Shown here: piece by piece, positions 35,325 to 43,614 of the stretch
How positions within the stretch are numbered: the first letter of the stretch is position 1
How the letters are laid out: each line of letters starts with the position of its first letter
The notes under the pieces: model-generated
Database searches by the model: none
Told to the model about the DNA's origin: nothing
The model's input: the letters and a program-made list of their open reading frames with translations, nothing else
Translations under genes and position numbers: made by a program
Assembly: GCF_000013865.1 (NCBI RefSeq)
Contig: NC_007948.1
Coordinates: 3,596,001-3,660,000 of the forward strand
DNA from: Polaromonas sp. JS666
GTDB taxonomy: Bacteria > Pseudomonadota > Gammaproteobacteria > Burkholderiales > Burkholderiaceae_C
Reading direction: 5' to 3'
Length of the DNA: 64,000 bases

Positions 35325-36218
35325 TCAGGAAACGGAAGACGAATGGGTGTGCCCGGCCTGCAGCGCAGGGGTGCCGGCGAAAAATTCGGTGAACAGCTGC
35401 CGCACCGCCGGCGCCCACGCCGCCTCGTGGCTGGCAGGCTGGAGGTAACTGCAGGGCCAGCCAGTCACCACCGGCAGCACGGCGTGCTGCGCAACCAGCC
35501 CGGCAGCGCGCAGCCGTTCGGCATACTCCAGCGTTTCGTCGCGCAGCGGATCATCCTGGGCGGTCACCAGCAAGGTCGGTGGCAGCCCGGTCAGGCGCAG
35601 GGCCGAGCCCGGCGCGGCATAGGGATGGCTGGCGTCTTCCAGGCGGGGCAGGTAGTGGTGCCAGCCGTCGGCCCAGACACAACCGACGGGGCCGGCTTCG
35701 GCATCGCGCAGCGAGGCCGTCGCCAGGCAGGGATCCAGCATGGGTGACAGCAGGATCTGCCCGGCCAGCGCGGGCTCCTGCCGGTCACGCGCGACCAGCG
35801 AGACCGCGGCCGCCAGGTTGCCACCGGCTTCCTCACCTGCAATGAAAAGAGGTGCGCCCTGCCCGGCCAGTTTCTGGCGCGCTTTCCAGGCCCACAGCAG
35901 CGCGGCATAACCGGTTTCAACGGCGGCCGGAAAAGGATGCGCAGGCGCCAGCGGATAGTCGAGCGACATGACCACGGCGCCGGCGTCGGCCAGCAGCCGG
36001 GCCACACAGGAGCCGCCGTCCAGCGAACCACCGGCAAACGCGCCGCCGTGAAAGTGCACCACCAGCGGCGACACGGCGCCGACACGGTGGCGGCCGTAAA
36101 AGCGCACATCCAGCGGCTTTTTCAGCGAAAGCTGGATCTGCTTGTCCACCCAGGCGGGTGCGGCCTTGTCGGTGCCTGAGCGGGTGAGCTGCTGGCTGTT
36201 CATCATCTGTGGCCGCAT
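35325..36218 (-). CDS. Alpha/beta hydrolase of the HSL group with Glu in place of the nucleophile Ser
   Basis: The 297-residue protein has the hormone-sensitive-lipase oxyanion motif VVHFHGGAFAGG. Where the family has GDSAGGN it reads GEEAGGN, with Glu130 in place of the catalytic Ser. An Asp-containing DPLRDETLEYAERL region is kept, but the usual C-terminal His-Gly-Phe is unclear. It may therefore be a non-hydrolytic or mechanistically altered member, and I recall similar GEEAGG sequences in related bacteria. It leads the MFP-RND-OMF genes with a 42-bp gap and probably shares their transcript. GAGGG upstream supports ATG 36218. Confidence 0.8.
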   Translation of the reverse strand: MRPQMMNSQQLTRSGTDKAAPAWVDKQIQLSLKKPLDVRFYGRHRVGAVSPLVVHFHGGAFAGGSLDGGSCVARLLADAGAVVMSLDYPLAPAHPFPAAVETGYAALLWAWKARQKLAGQGAPLFIAGEEAGGNLAAAVSLVARDRQEPALAGQILLSPMLDPCLATASLRDAEAGPVGCVWADGWHHYLPRLEDASHPYAAPGSALRLTGLPPTLLVTAQDDPLRDETLEYAERLRAAGLVAQHAVLPVVTGWPCSYLQPASHEAAWAPAVRQLFTEFFAGTPALQAGHTHSSSVS

Positions 36219-36652
36219 ACGGCCCTCGGTTGTTGCAATGCAGCAGAAGATAAGCCCACCGCCTCAATCAATAAATAGCCACTTCGCTCATTCATTATTT
36301 CTCCTGTGAAATAATCAACAACGATCGCTGTGAACAAAGCGGCGGCGCATCGGTTACCCGTGGATTCAAGGCCAGACCTCATGAAAACTCCTGCATTCAG
36401 AATGGCGCGAAGTTTCAAGCCTCCCATCGTGGCAGGGTCAATAACCGGCCAGCAATCCCCTACGGCACCCGGGGCCATCAGGCGTCAACTGCCGGATTCG
36501 GCCAGGCTGGTCACAATCGCGCCTCGGCTTTTCCCGGCTGACACGGCTGCCGCGATGGCCCTGACCGCTCCAGCACCGGGGACAGGTTGGGCCTGTCTCG
36601 ATGGCAGGACGGGATGTATTTGATTGACTGACGCCCACAGACAGGACTTTTC
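36219..36652. other. Divergent intergenic region, efflux operon / LysR
   Basis: These 434 bases hold no convincing gene. Besides the 36294-36315 palindrome, the esterase-proximal part is AT-rich and promoter-like, while the LysR-proximal 250 bases are GC-rich without recognisable motifs. Confidence 0.45.
36294..36315. promoter_or_regulatory. 22-bp palindrome between the efflux operon and lysR
   Basis: ATTATTTC-tcctgt-GAAATAAT is a perfect 8-bp inverted repeat, 76 bp upstream of the esterase start, in the divergent interval with a LysR gene. It is a good candidate operator for the efflux operon. Confidence 0.6.
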
Positions 36653-37582
36653 ATGGACAAGTTTTCAGCAATGCAGGCCTTCGTCAGGGTGGTGGAAGCC
36701 GGCACCTTCACCAAGGCCGCCGACTCCATGGCCATGCCCAAACCGACGATCACGCGCCTGATCCAGACCCTGGAAAAGGAACTGGACACCAAGCTGCTGA
36801 ACCGCACCACCCGCAAGGTCACGGTGACGGCCGACGGCGCGGCCTACTACGAACGCGCCGGCCGCCTGCTCAGTGAGATGGAAGAACTCGAGGCGAGCAT
36901 GTCGCGCGCCAAGGCCAGCCCGCGCGGGCGGCTCAAGGTGGACATTCCGGCCTCGCTGGGCATCGCGGTCATCATTCCGGCCCTGCCCGATTTTTATGCG
37001 CGCTATCCCGACATCCAGCTCGACCTGGGCGTAAGCGACCGGCCTGTAGACATCATTGCCGAGAACGTTGACTGCGTGGTACGCGGCGGCGAACTGATCG
37101 ACCAGTCGCTGGTCGCGCGCCGCATTGGGGAGTTCTATCTGATGTCATGCGCCTCGCCCGCCTACCTCAAGCGCCATGGCACACCCCAGCATCCGGCCGA
37201 ACTCGAGGACAGCCATCGCATGATCCGTTACGCCTCTCCACGCAACGGCAAGCTTTATTCGTTCGAGTACTACAAGGACGGCGAAACCGTCGAAGTCGGC
37301 GGCAACTATCTGCTGTCGGTCAACGATTCGCGCGCCGGCGTGGTCGCCGCGCTGGCCGGCCTGGGTGTGCTGCACACCGCGACCTTTCAGGTGCAGGATT
37401 ACATCAGCACAGGCGCGCTCGAACCGCTGTTCAACGGCTGGTGCACCGAATCGATCCCGCTGCATGTGGTCTACCCGCCCAACCGCCACCTGAGCAACAA
37501 GGTGCGTGTCTTCGTGGACTGGGTCGCCGAGCTGTTTGCCAAGCATGACCTGATACAGCGCAAGAGCACGCTGCCTGCCTGA
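36653..37582 (+). CDS. LysR family regulator divergent from the efflux operon
   Basis: The 309-residue LysR protein has the HTH MQAFVRVVEAGTFTKAADSM and MPKPTITRLIQTLEKELDTK. The effector domain includes RGRLKVDIPASLGIAVIIPA and VDCVVRGGELIDQSLVARRI. The subgroup (CrgA/DsdC-like) often regulates divergent transporters or oxidoreductases. Its divergence from the esterase-RND operon, with a strong palindrome between, suggests it controls that pump. A target outside the window cannot be excluded. Confidence 0.9.
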   Translation: MDKFSAMQAFVRVVEAGTFTKAADSMAMPKPTITRLIQTLEKELDTKLLNRTTRKVTVTADGAAYYERAGRLLSEMEELEASMSRAKASPRGRLKVDIPASLGIAVIIPALPDFYARYPDIQLDLGVSDRPVDIIAENVDCVVRGGELIDQSLVARRIGEFYLMSCASPAYLKRHGTPQHPAELEDSHRMIRYASPRNGKLYSFEYYKDGETVEVGGNYLLSVNDSRAGVVAALAGLGVLHTATFQVQDYISTGALEPLFNGWCTESIPLHVVYPPNRHLSNKVRVFVDWVAELFAKHDLIQRKSTLPA

Positions 37583-37763
37583 TTGATGCGCCGGGGTAGC
37601 TGCAATGCACACTGGCGGCCTGGCTAACCACGGCCTGACGCAGACGACACCATTGCGCGGCAGTGCCCCCGCCGACGCAGGCTCTCCTACAGCCAGCATC
37701 AGCCCAAACCTACAACCTGCGCCAAACCAGCCGGTTACCTTCAACCCTTCTTTGGAGATACCG

Positions 37764-38000
37764 ATGCCGAGAGTCAATGACCCGTCCCAATACTGCCCCC
37801 CCGACAGCGATAAGCGCAAAGCCCTGGAAAAACGCGCCAGAGAAGCTGCGAAGCCCGCCGTTCCCGAAGAAAAAGGACGGTGGCCTTTTCCCGTGAACGT
37901 CAATCAGCCTGCAGGCAACTCGCCTGCCGCGGGCGCCGACCCGAAAGCCGGCAAACCCAAACCGCCGCTTCCGCCGGGCAAGCCGCACGGACATCCCTGA
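37764..38000 (+). CDS. Small Pro-rich hypothetical protein
   Basis: The product has 78 residues (MPRVNDPSQYCPPDSDKRKA onward), with a basic helical segment followed by a Pro/Gly/Lys-rich tail ending PPGKPHGHP. GGAGA stands 5-9 bases before ATG 37764, a good ribosome site. No signal peptide and no recognised family. Function unknown. Confidence 0.55.
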   Translation: MPRVNDPSQYCPPDSDKRKALEKRAREAAKPAVPEEKGRWPFPVNVNQPAGNSPAAGADPKAGKPKPPLPPGKPHGHP

Positions 38001-38092
38001 GCGAGGATTCAGGCGCAATCCACGCCGGCGATTTTTTCACGGCGGTTAATACGCCGCTCACGAGGACTGCCGAGCCTTGTCGCACTCCGCAT

Positions 38093-38114
38093 AAAAAAAC
38101 CGCCCGCAGGCGGT
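38093..38114 (-). terminator. Terminator of the 38154 gene
   Basis: On the minus strand ACCGCC-TGCG-GGCGGT is followed by a run of seven T's, 40 bp after the stop of the minus-strand gene at 38154-38498. Confidence 0.8.
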
Positions 38115-38153
38115 GGGAGGCACTCAGTCTGCTGTGAGCCGACCGTTATCAGC

Positions 38154-38498
38154 TTACCGCGCCGTCAACCGGCCCAAGAGGAAACCGATCGCCAGTGCGG
38201 CGGCCACCGCTTCAAGAGGCCGCTCCTGGACCCAGGATCTGGAATATTCCATCGCGTGCGCCGGCGCTTGCGTCACCCGGCGTGTCTGGTCTGAAAACCG
38301 CTCGGCGACATGGCTTGCATTGCCAGCCAGTTTGTCGACCGTTTGATGGGCTGCGCTGGACACGCGGTCCACGGTGCTGCGCGCCGGGTCTGCCAGCTTG
38401 TCGATGGTGCTGTGCAGCGCCGCGCCCGCCGACTCCACCCCGCGCTGGACGGGATTGCCCGAGGTGTCACTGACAGGGTCTGCTGTGGCGTTTTCCAT
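38154..38498 (-). CDS. DUF883-like small membrane-anchored protein
   Basis: The 114-residue protein resembles the ElaB/YqjD/DUF883 group of small inner-membrane proteins linked to stress and stationary phase. It has a long amphipathic region (VESAGAALHSTIDKLADPAR, AAHQTVDKLAGNASHVAERF). A C-terminal RPLEAVAAALAIGFLLGRLT is a typical glycine-containing single membrane anchor. GAAGGAAA precedes ATG 38498, and a terminator follows. The assignment is by general architecture and C-terminal motif. Confidence 0.72.
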   Translation of the reverse strand: MENATADPVSDTSGNPVQRGVESAGAALHSTIDKLADPARSTVDRVSSAAHQTVDKLAGNASHVAERFSDQTRRVTQAPAHAMEYSRSWVQERPLEAVAAALAIGFLLGRLTAR

Positions 38499-38787
38499 GG
38501 TGGTTTTCCTTCAAAAAAAACAGATCAAGAGGAGAGTCAGAAAGTCGAGGGACTCGAAGGGGAGGCTGGAATCTGATCATAGAAAACGACCCCGCAAACG
38601 GGTGTGCGGCGCGGGCGGGGCTGCATGTAGGACAAGAGAGAGAGGGTTTTGGCGCTATCGGCCTTGCCCCCCAAGCGCACGGCGCCTGGCGCCGCGCTGT
38701 CAGCCTGAACTGACAGCACAACGCTGATTTCACCTGACAAATGGCGCTGATCGGAACATGATCAGGGCAGCTTCAAGGAGATTGACC

Positions 38788-38958
38788 ATGACCGCCAGAC
38801 GCGCCCGCAAAGCCGCGGATGCAGGTCGGCCCCACACCGGGCCGGCATCGGAAGACGAACCGGAAGACGACGACGGCCTGGAATTGCCGGTGACCCCGGA
38901 TGAGGGTGCACCGCTGATTCCGGACGACGACGAGCGTGTGATCAATGTGCCGTCATGA
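38788..38958 (+). CDS. Small acidic hypothetical protein
   Basis: The product has 56 residues. A basic N-terminus (MTARRARKAADAGR) is followed by a highly acidic region (SEDEPEDDDGLELP and PDDDERVINVP). AAGGAG lies 9-14 bases upstream of ATG 38788, an excellent ribosome site. It is probably disordered. No family recognised. Confidence 0.5.
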   Translation: MTARRARKAADAGRPHTGPASEDEPEDDDGLELPVTPDEGAPLIPDDDERVINVPS

Positions 38959-39015
38959 GGGGCGGCCACCAGCGACAGGAGCAGCGGCCGCGCGGCCGCG
39001 CCGTCGCCCCGGTGA

Positions 39016-39537
39016 TCAGTCCACCGTGCGCTTGAGGCGGATTTCTTCCAGCTTGGCGCTGCCAAAGGCGACGGTCTTGAGCGACGGCATTTCACGCTTG
39101 AAGCCTGCGGCTTGCTCGTAAAAGCGCAGCGCGCGTTCGTTGCGCAGCAATACCCAGAGGGTGACCTGCGTGCAGCCTTCCTCCTTCAGGCCCTCGCGCG
39201 CACCGTCCCACAATGCCAGGCCGGCGCCCTTGCTCCAGTGCTCAGGTGCCACATACATGGCCCAGATCTCGCCGGTGGTGGACTTGGTGCCGGCATCGCG
39301 TGAGCGGTCAAAACCGACGAAGCCAATGACCTCGTCTCCATTGGTGGCCACCAGCAATTGCGGCTCGCTGTATTCAATGGCTTCGCGCCAGTAGGCCTGG
39401 CGCTTTTCCACCGTGGCTTTTTGCAGAAAATCCTCCGGCATCAGGTCCTTGTAGGCGGCATGCCAGGTGGCAACGTGAATTTCGGCAATGGCCTTGGCAT
39501 CGCGGGTGGTGGCAGGACGAACGGAGTAGCTGGACAT
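39016..39537 (-). CDS. GNAT family N-acetyltransferase
   Basis: This 173-residue acyl-CoA-dependent acetyltransferase shows the GNAT fold. The N-terminal SVRPATTRDAKAIAEIHVAT is strand 1 and helix 1. The acetyl-CoA region is IWAMYVAPEHWSKGAGLALW, and RNERALRFYEQAAGFKRE is the C-terminal motif. ATG 39537 begins MSSYSVRPATTRD, whereas the longer frame adds a non-homologous tail. The substrate is unknown. Convergent or neighbouring genes give no clue. Confidence 0.88.
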   Translation of the reverse strand: MSSYSVRPATTRDAKAIAEIHVATWHAAYKDLMPEDFLQKATVEKRQAYWREAIEYSEPQLLVATNGDEVIGFVGFDRSRDAGTKSTTGEIWAMYVAPEHWSKGAGLALWDGAREGLKEEGCTQVTLWVLLRNERALRFYEQAAGFKREMPSLKTVAFGSAKLEEIRLKRTVD

Positions 39538-39703
39538 GAAAAATAGAATCGCTTGTGAATCGGTCGGGGGGAAATATTCGGGAGGAGCAAGATTGTCGCG
39601 CAAATCATCTTCCGCACCGCGGGGCCATCGCCTTCTGGGGTAAATTCAGACTTCCCATTCTCAATATGCCCCTTCCCCATAGCCCTCCCCATAGTCTTTA
39701 CCC

Positions 39704-40036
39704 ATGTCTGTCAGCAGTCCGATAGCCCCCTCCCAAGCGGCGAGTCTCGCAAGCACTGTCGACACGGTGTTCAGGGCACGCATTGGGCCGGCTGGCCCCG
39801 GCTTTGAGGCGCCCGCTTCGCTGTCCGTGTTGCAGGCCGCCCAGCTCGCAGGTGTGGAAATGGCCAGTTCGTGCCGCAATGGCACCTGCCGCACCTGCAT
39901 TTGCGAGCTGACCAGCGGCGAGGTGGTGTACCGCATTGACTGGCCGGGACTGAGCGCCGAGGAGAAGCAGGCGGGCTACATCCTGCCCTGCGTGGCGTAT
40001 CCGCTGTCGGATGTGGTGATCGCGCCGGCGGACTGA
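39704..40036 (+). CDS. 2Fe-2S plant-type ferredoxin domain protein
   Basis: This 110-residue electron carrier has a single [2Fe-2S] cluster. The ligands follow the plant-type pattern C-x4-C-x2-C...C: CRNGTCRTC followed by ILPCVAYPL. It starts with a nonconserved stretch (MSVSSPIAPSQAASLAS). The gene is isolated from any oxygenase or reductase, so the partner is unknown. Its 3' end overlaps the convergent acetyltransferase gene by 61 bp. Confidence 0.9.
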   Translation: MSVSSPIAPSQAASLASTVDTVFRARIGPAGPGFEAPASLSVLQAAQLAGVEMASSCRNGTCRTCICELTSGEVVYRIDWPGLSAEEKQAGYILPCVAYPLSDVVIAPAD

Positions 40037-40632
40037 GCGGCCGCGGCCTGCAGCGGACCCAAGGGTAGGCCCGCGGGCGACGAGGCGCCATCACCGAGCG
40101 CGCGTTGCATCAGCACCGTGTCCACCCACTGGCCGAACTTGTAGCCGATACAGCCGAGCGTTCCGACGCGGGTAAAGCCCAACGCCTCGTGCGCCCGAAG
40201 CGAGCCGGTGTTGGCGCTGTTGCCGACCACCGCCACCATCTGCCGGAAGCCGCGCTGCTCGCACTGGCGGATCAACTCGCGCAGCAAGGCGCTTCCAACG
40301 CCGGCCTGGCGCATGCCGGGCGCGACATAAATGGAATCCTCCACCGTGTGGCGATAGGCCGGCCGCGAACGGTAGGCGCCGGCGTAGGCGTAACCCACCA
40401 GTTCCCCATCGCGGCGCGCCACCAGGTAGGGATAGCCGCCCCGAAGGATATCGCCGCGGCGCGAGAGCATCTGGCGCACGGTGGGCGGCTCGAGTTCGAA
40501 GGTCGCCAGGTTGGTGGCCACGTAGTGGGCGTAGATGGCCTGGATCGCCTCAATGTCGCTCTCGGCGCAGGGGTGGATGGAAAGCGCGCCGGCTGTCCGG
40601 GAAGTTGGGGGAGTCTGTGAAAAAAGCTGCAT
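39976..40632 (-). CDS. GNAT acetyltransferase, phosphinothricin acetyltransferase-like
   Basis: The 218-residue protein from ATG 40632 has the GNAT pattern of the Pat/YncA group: IHPCAESDIEAIQAIYAHYV at the start, YVAPGMRQAGVGSALLREL (CoA-binding RQAGVG), then VVGNSANTGSLRAHEALGFT and GYKFGQWVDTVLMQR. This group acetylates methionine sulfone/sulfoximine or phosphinothricin-type amines; the in vivo role is unknown. A tail of about 35 Ala/Gly/Pro-rich residues overlaps the ferredoxin gene. ATG 40656 is an alternative start. Confidence 0.85.
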   Translation of the reverse strand: MQLFSQTPPTSRTAGALSIHPCAESDIEAIQAIYAHYVATNLATFELEPPTVRQMLSRRGDILRGGYPYLVARRDGELVGYAYAGAYRSRPAYRHTVEDSIYVAPGMRQAGVGSALLRELIRQCEQRGFRQMVAVVGNSANTGSLRAHEALGFTRVGTLGCIGYKFGQWVDTVLMQRALGDGASSPAGLPLGPLQAAAAQSAGAITTSDSGYATQGRM

Positions 40633-40657
40633 GCCGCTATGGTTGCGCAAGACCATG

Positions 40658-40683
40658 CATAAGTAAATATGTCAAATCTTATG
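40658..40683. promoter_or_regulatory. Dyad upstream of lysR (40706) and the GNAT gene
   Basis: CATAAG-N14-CTTATG lies in the AT-rich interval between the divergent acetyltransferase and LysR genes. It may be a LysR site, but the arms are short. Confidence 0.35.
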
Positions 40684-40705
40684 GTTTTCATTAGAATTTC
40701 TTTGC

Positions 40706-41590
40706 ATGCTCAATCTGGACCACCTGCGCACCTATGCGCTCATCATCGAAACCGGCAGCTTCTCGGGCGCGGCCGAAAGGCTGGGTCTGTCGCAACCCGC
40801 CGTGAGCCTGCAGATCCGGCAGCTTGAGCAGCGGCTGCGGGTACGCCTGGTCGAGCGCGTGGCGCGCCGAGCCACGCCCACGCCGGCGGGGCTGGATTTG
40901 CTGGAAGGCATTCAGCAGGTCAACACGGCGGTGGACGGCGTGATGGCCGCCATGGCCTCGCACTCATCCAACGTCGAGGGCCGCGTGACACTGGGAACCG
41001 GCGCCACGGCGTGCCTGTATTTGCTGCCGCAGATCCTGCGTTCGCTGAGGATCCGCTTTCCCAAGCTCAGCGTCGTGGTCAGTACCGGCAATACGGCCGA
41101 CTTCGTCAAGGCCGTGGAAGGCAATACGCTGGACCTGGCGCTGGTGACCCTGCCGGTCAAGCGCCGCGCGCTGGTCACGACGCCGCTGCTGAACGATGAA
41201 TTCGTGGCGATCGCCCCCAAGCGCGAGGCCGCGCTGCCTGCCCGGATCACGCCCGCCTTCCTCGCCAAGCGCGAGCTTGTGCTGTTCGAGCCGGCGGCCA
41301 ACACCCGCGTGATCATCGACCAGTGGTTTCGCGACGCGGGCCATGCCCCCAAGCCCATCATGGAGCTGGGCAGCGTGGAAGCCATCAAGGAAATGGTGGC
41401 CGCGGGTCTGGGCTGCAGCATCCTGCCGGCCATGGCCGTCACCGGCCCGGGCCAGCATCCCGAGCTGGTGGTCCACCCGCTTTACCCGCGGCTGCAAAGA
41501 ACGCTGGCGCTGGTCATGCGCGGCGACAAGCCGGTGAACAAGGCCTTGCACCAGGTCATTGCCGCGATCGGGCAACGAACGGGCAACTGA
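40706..41590 (+). CDS. LysR family transcriptional regulator
   Basis: The 294-residue regulator has the HTH TGSFSGAAERLGLSQPAVSL and QIRQLEQRLRVRLVERVARR. The ligand domain starts GRVTLGTGATACLYLLPQIL, and later GSVEAIKEMVAAGLGCSILP matches the CbbR/CysB-like group. It is divergent from the phosphinothricin-type acetyltransferase, a plausible target. The effector is unknown. Confidence 0.9.
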   Translation: MLNLDHLRTYALIIETGSFSGAAERLGLSQPAVSLQIRQLEQRLRVRLVERVARRATPTPAGLDLLEGIQQVNTAVDGVMAAMASHSSNVEGRVTLGTGATACLYLLPQILRSLRIRFPKLSVVVSTGNTADFVKAVEGNTLDLALVTLPVKRRALVTTPLLNDEFVAIAPKREAALPARITPAFLAKRELVLFEPAANTRVIIDQWFRDAGHAPKPIMELGSVEAIKEMVAAGLGCSILPAMAVTGPGQHPELVVHPLYPRLQRTLALVMRGDKPVNKALHQVIAAIGQRTGN

Positions 41591-41599
41591 GCATCGCTG

Positions 41600-41680
41600 G
41601 CGCTGGCGCTGGCGCTGATCCTGGCCGGCATCGTCGGGCTGAAGATGGGCGGCGCCTGGCTTGAGACCGCTGCTGAGCCG
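41600..41680 (+). pseudogene. Possible remnant of an SMR-type membrane transporter C-terminus
   Basis: Just after the LysR stop, one frame reads SLALALALILAGIVGLKMGG, resembling the last helix of EmrE/SugE-type small multidrug transporters (…LILAGIVGLK). No upstream part of such a gene exists, so it would be a fragment. The first bases are a CTGGCG repeat, so chance hydrophobicity is possible. Confidence 0.3.
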
Positions 41681-41763
41681 GTTTTCGTCACCGAATCAGC
41701 ATTCGATACAAAAACCCGGCAGGCATGTAGCGTGCTGTCAAACAACTGTGCCAGCATGTCCGG

Positions 41764-42861
41764 ATGGAAATCCCGCCACCGACCGCCGCCACGGAGAGTC
41801 CCCGCAGCCTTCACAGCCCCTACAGCCTGACGCCGGCGCGCGACGCGGCCGCGAGCTTTGCGGAACTGGAGGAGCTCAAGGCGATTTTGCTGGCGGGCAG
41901 CGCCCACTTTGAGGTAGCCGTCGTGGCCGAGACGCACACGGCCGGGCCGTCCTTTCCGCTCTACACCGCCAGCATAGGTTCGCGCGACCCGCTGGCGCCG
42001 GCCGTCGGTTTTTTTGGCGGCATTCATGGGCTGGAGCGCATCGGCACGCAACTCATCCTGCACTACATGCGCGCGCTGCTGTTCAGGCTGGAGTGGGACG
42101 AACTGCTGCACCAGCAGCTGCAGAAAGTCCGGCTGGTGTTCATGCCCCTCGTCAATCCTGGCGGCATGTGGGCGCAAAAGCGCGCCAACCCGCGTGGCGT
42201 GGACCTGATGCGCAATGCGCCGCAAAGAGCCGAGGGCCAAGTGCCCTTTCTGGCGGGCGGGCAAACCTTGAGCCCACGGTTGCCCTGGTACTGCGGCCGG
42301 CCGGGCGTGCCCATGGAAGTGGAGAGTGCAGCGCTGCTGCAGGTGGTGCACGACGAACTGGCCAGCCGCCCCTTCAGCCTCGCGCTGGACTGCCACTCGG
42401 GCTACGGCTTTGACGACAGCCTCTGGTTTCCGTATGCCAGGACGCGCCGGCTGATGGCCCACCTGCCGGAGATGTTTGCGCTCAAGACCATGCTGGAGCA
42501 ATCGCACCCGTACCACGCCTACAGCTTTGAGCCGCAAAGCAACCAGTACCTGCTGCATGGCGACCTGTGGGATCACGCGTATGACCACGCGCCGCCCGAC
42601 CATGTGTTCTTGCCCATGACGCTGGAGCTGGGTTCGTGGCTGTGGATACGCAAGAATCCGCGCCAGCTGTTTTCACGGCATGGCATCTTCAACCCGATCA
42701 AGGCGCACCGCATCAAGCGCGTGCTGCGCCGTCATACCGACCTGCTGGATTTCCTCACGCGGGCCGCTTTTGCCGCGCCGCGCTGGCTGCCGCCGGCCGA
42801 TCACCGCGTTCAACTCCAGCAACTGGCCACCGCCCACTGGCGGCCGAGGCGGGCCTTGTGA
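41764..42861 (+). CDS. M14 family zinc carboxypeptidase-like protein
   Basis: The 365-residue protein has the M14 metallopeptidase signature. FFGGIHGLERIG holds the HxxE zinc pair, LVNPGGMWAQKRANPRGVDL the substrate-binding loop, LDCHSGYG the third zinc ligand His, and MTLELGSWLW the general-base Glu. No signal peptide is visible, so it may act in the cytoplasm on peptides or amides. Its stop overlaps the GTG start of the next hydrolase (GTGA), which suggests translational coupling. The ATG 41764 start lacks a strong ribosome site. Confidence 0.82.
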   Translation: MEIPPPTAATESPRSLHSPYSLTPARDAAASFAELEELKAILLAGSAHFEVAVVAETHTAGPSFPLYTASIGSRDPLAPAVGFFGGIHGLERIGTQLILHYMRALLFRLEWDELLHQQLQKVRLVFMPLVNPGGMWAQKRANPRGVDLMRNAPQRAEGQVPFLAGGQTLSPRLPWYCGRPGVPMEVESAALLQVVHDELASRPFSLALDCHSGYGFDDSLWFPYARTRRLMAHLPEMFALKTMLEQSHPYHAYSFEPQSNQYLLHGDLWDHAYDHAPPDHVFLPMTLELGSWLWIRKNPRQLFSRHGIFNPIKAHRIKRVLRRHTDLLDFLTRAAFAAPRWLPPADHRVQLQQLATAHWRPRRAL

Positions 42862-43598
42862 CCTGGGTGCTGTTGAGGGGCCTGACACGCGAGGCGCGGC
42901 ACTGGGGCGGCTTTGCCGAGCAGCTGGCGCAGCAGACCTGCGAAGAGGTCATCGCCATCGACCTGCTGGGCAACGGCGAATTTGCATCGCTGCCCTCGCC
43001 TACTTCAGTCAGTGGCATGGTGGATTTTTTGCGTTCGCAACTGCAGGTTCGCCAACAAGCGCAGCCTTTCAAGCTGCTGGCCATGTCGCTGGGCGGCATG
43101 GTGGCGACGGACTGGGCGCAGCGCTATCCGCATGAAGTCGCGCGGCTAGTGCTCATCAACACCAGCCTGCGGCCCTTCAGCAGCGCTACGCAGCGCCTGC
43201 GGCCCCACAACTGGCCAGCGCTTGCTCTGCTGGCCGCACGCTGGCGCGATGCAGCGCAAGTGGAGCAAGCAGTTCACAGGCTGACCTGCAACAACACCGG
43301 CACACGCGATGCCGACATCGCCGCGTGGTTGCGCATTCGCCAGAGCGCGCCCGTCACGGCAACGAACGTTGCGCGGCAACTCTGGGCGGCAGCAAGCTAC
43401 GCATGCGCTGCGAAAGCACCAGCGTGCCCGACACTGGTGATGTCTTCAGCCTGCGATCATTTGGTCGACCCGGCATGTTCGGCGCGGCTGGCCGACGCAT
43501 GGAAGGCCGGCCATGTGCAGCACCCATGGGCCGGGCATGACCTGCCGCATGACGACAGCGCATGGCTTTTCGGGCAGTTGAAAGACTGGCTGGCTTAG
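42858..43598 (+). CDS. Alpha/beta hydrolase coupled to the M14 peptidase
   Basis: The 246-residue alpha/beta hydrolase starts at GTG 42858, overlapping the stop of the M14 gene by 4 bases. The nucleophile elbow is LLAMSLGGMVATD, the acid is in SSACDHLVD and the His in WAGHDLPHDDS. A complete triad is present. The N-terminal LLRGLTREARHWGGF is the oxyanion region. Coupling with the M14-type enzyme suggests sequential hydrolysis of one compound, but the substrate is unknown. Confidence 0.82.
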   Translation: MTWVLLRGLTREARHWGGFAEQLAQQTCEEVIAIDLLGNGEFASLPSPTSVSGMVDFLRSQLQVRQQAQPFKLLAMSLGGMVATDWAQRYPHEVARLVLINTSLRPFSSATQRLRPHNWPALALLAARWRDAAQVEQAVHRLTCNNTGTRDADIAAWLRIRQSAPVTATNVARQLWAAASYACAAKAPACPTLVMSSACDHLVDPACSARLADAWKAGHVQHPWAGHDLPHDDSAWLFGQLKDWLA

Positions 43599-43614
43599 CG
43601 GCCGCACACACACT

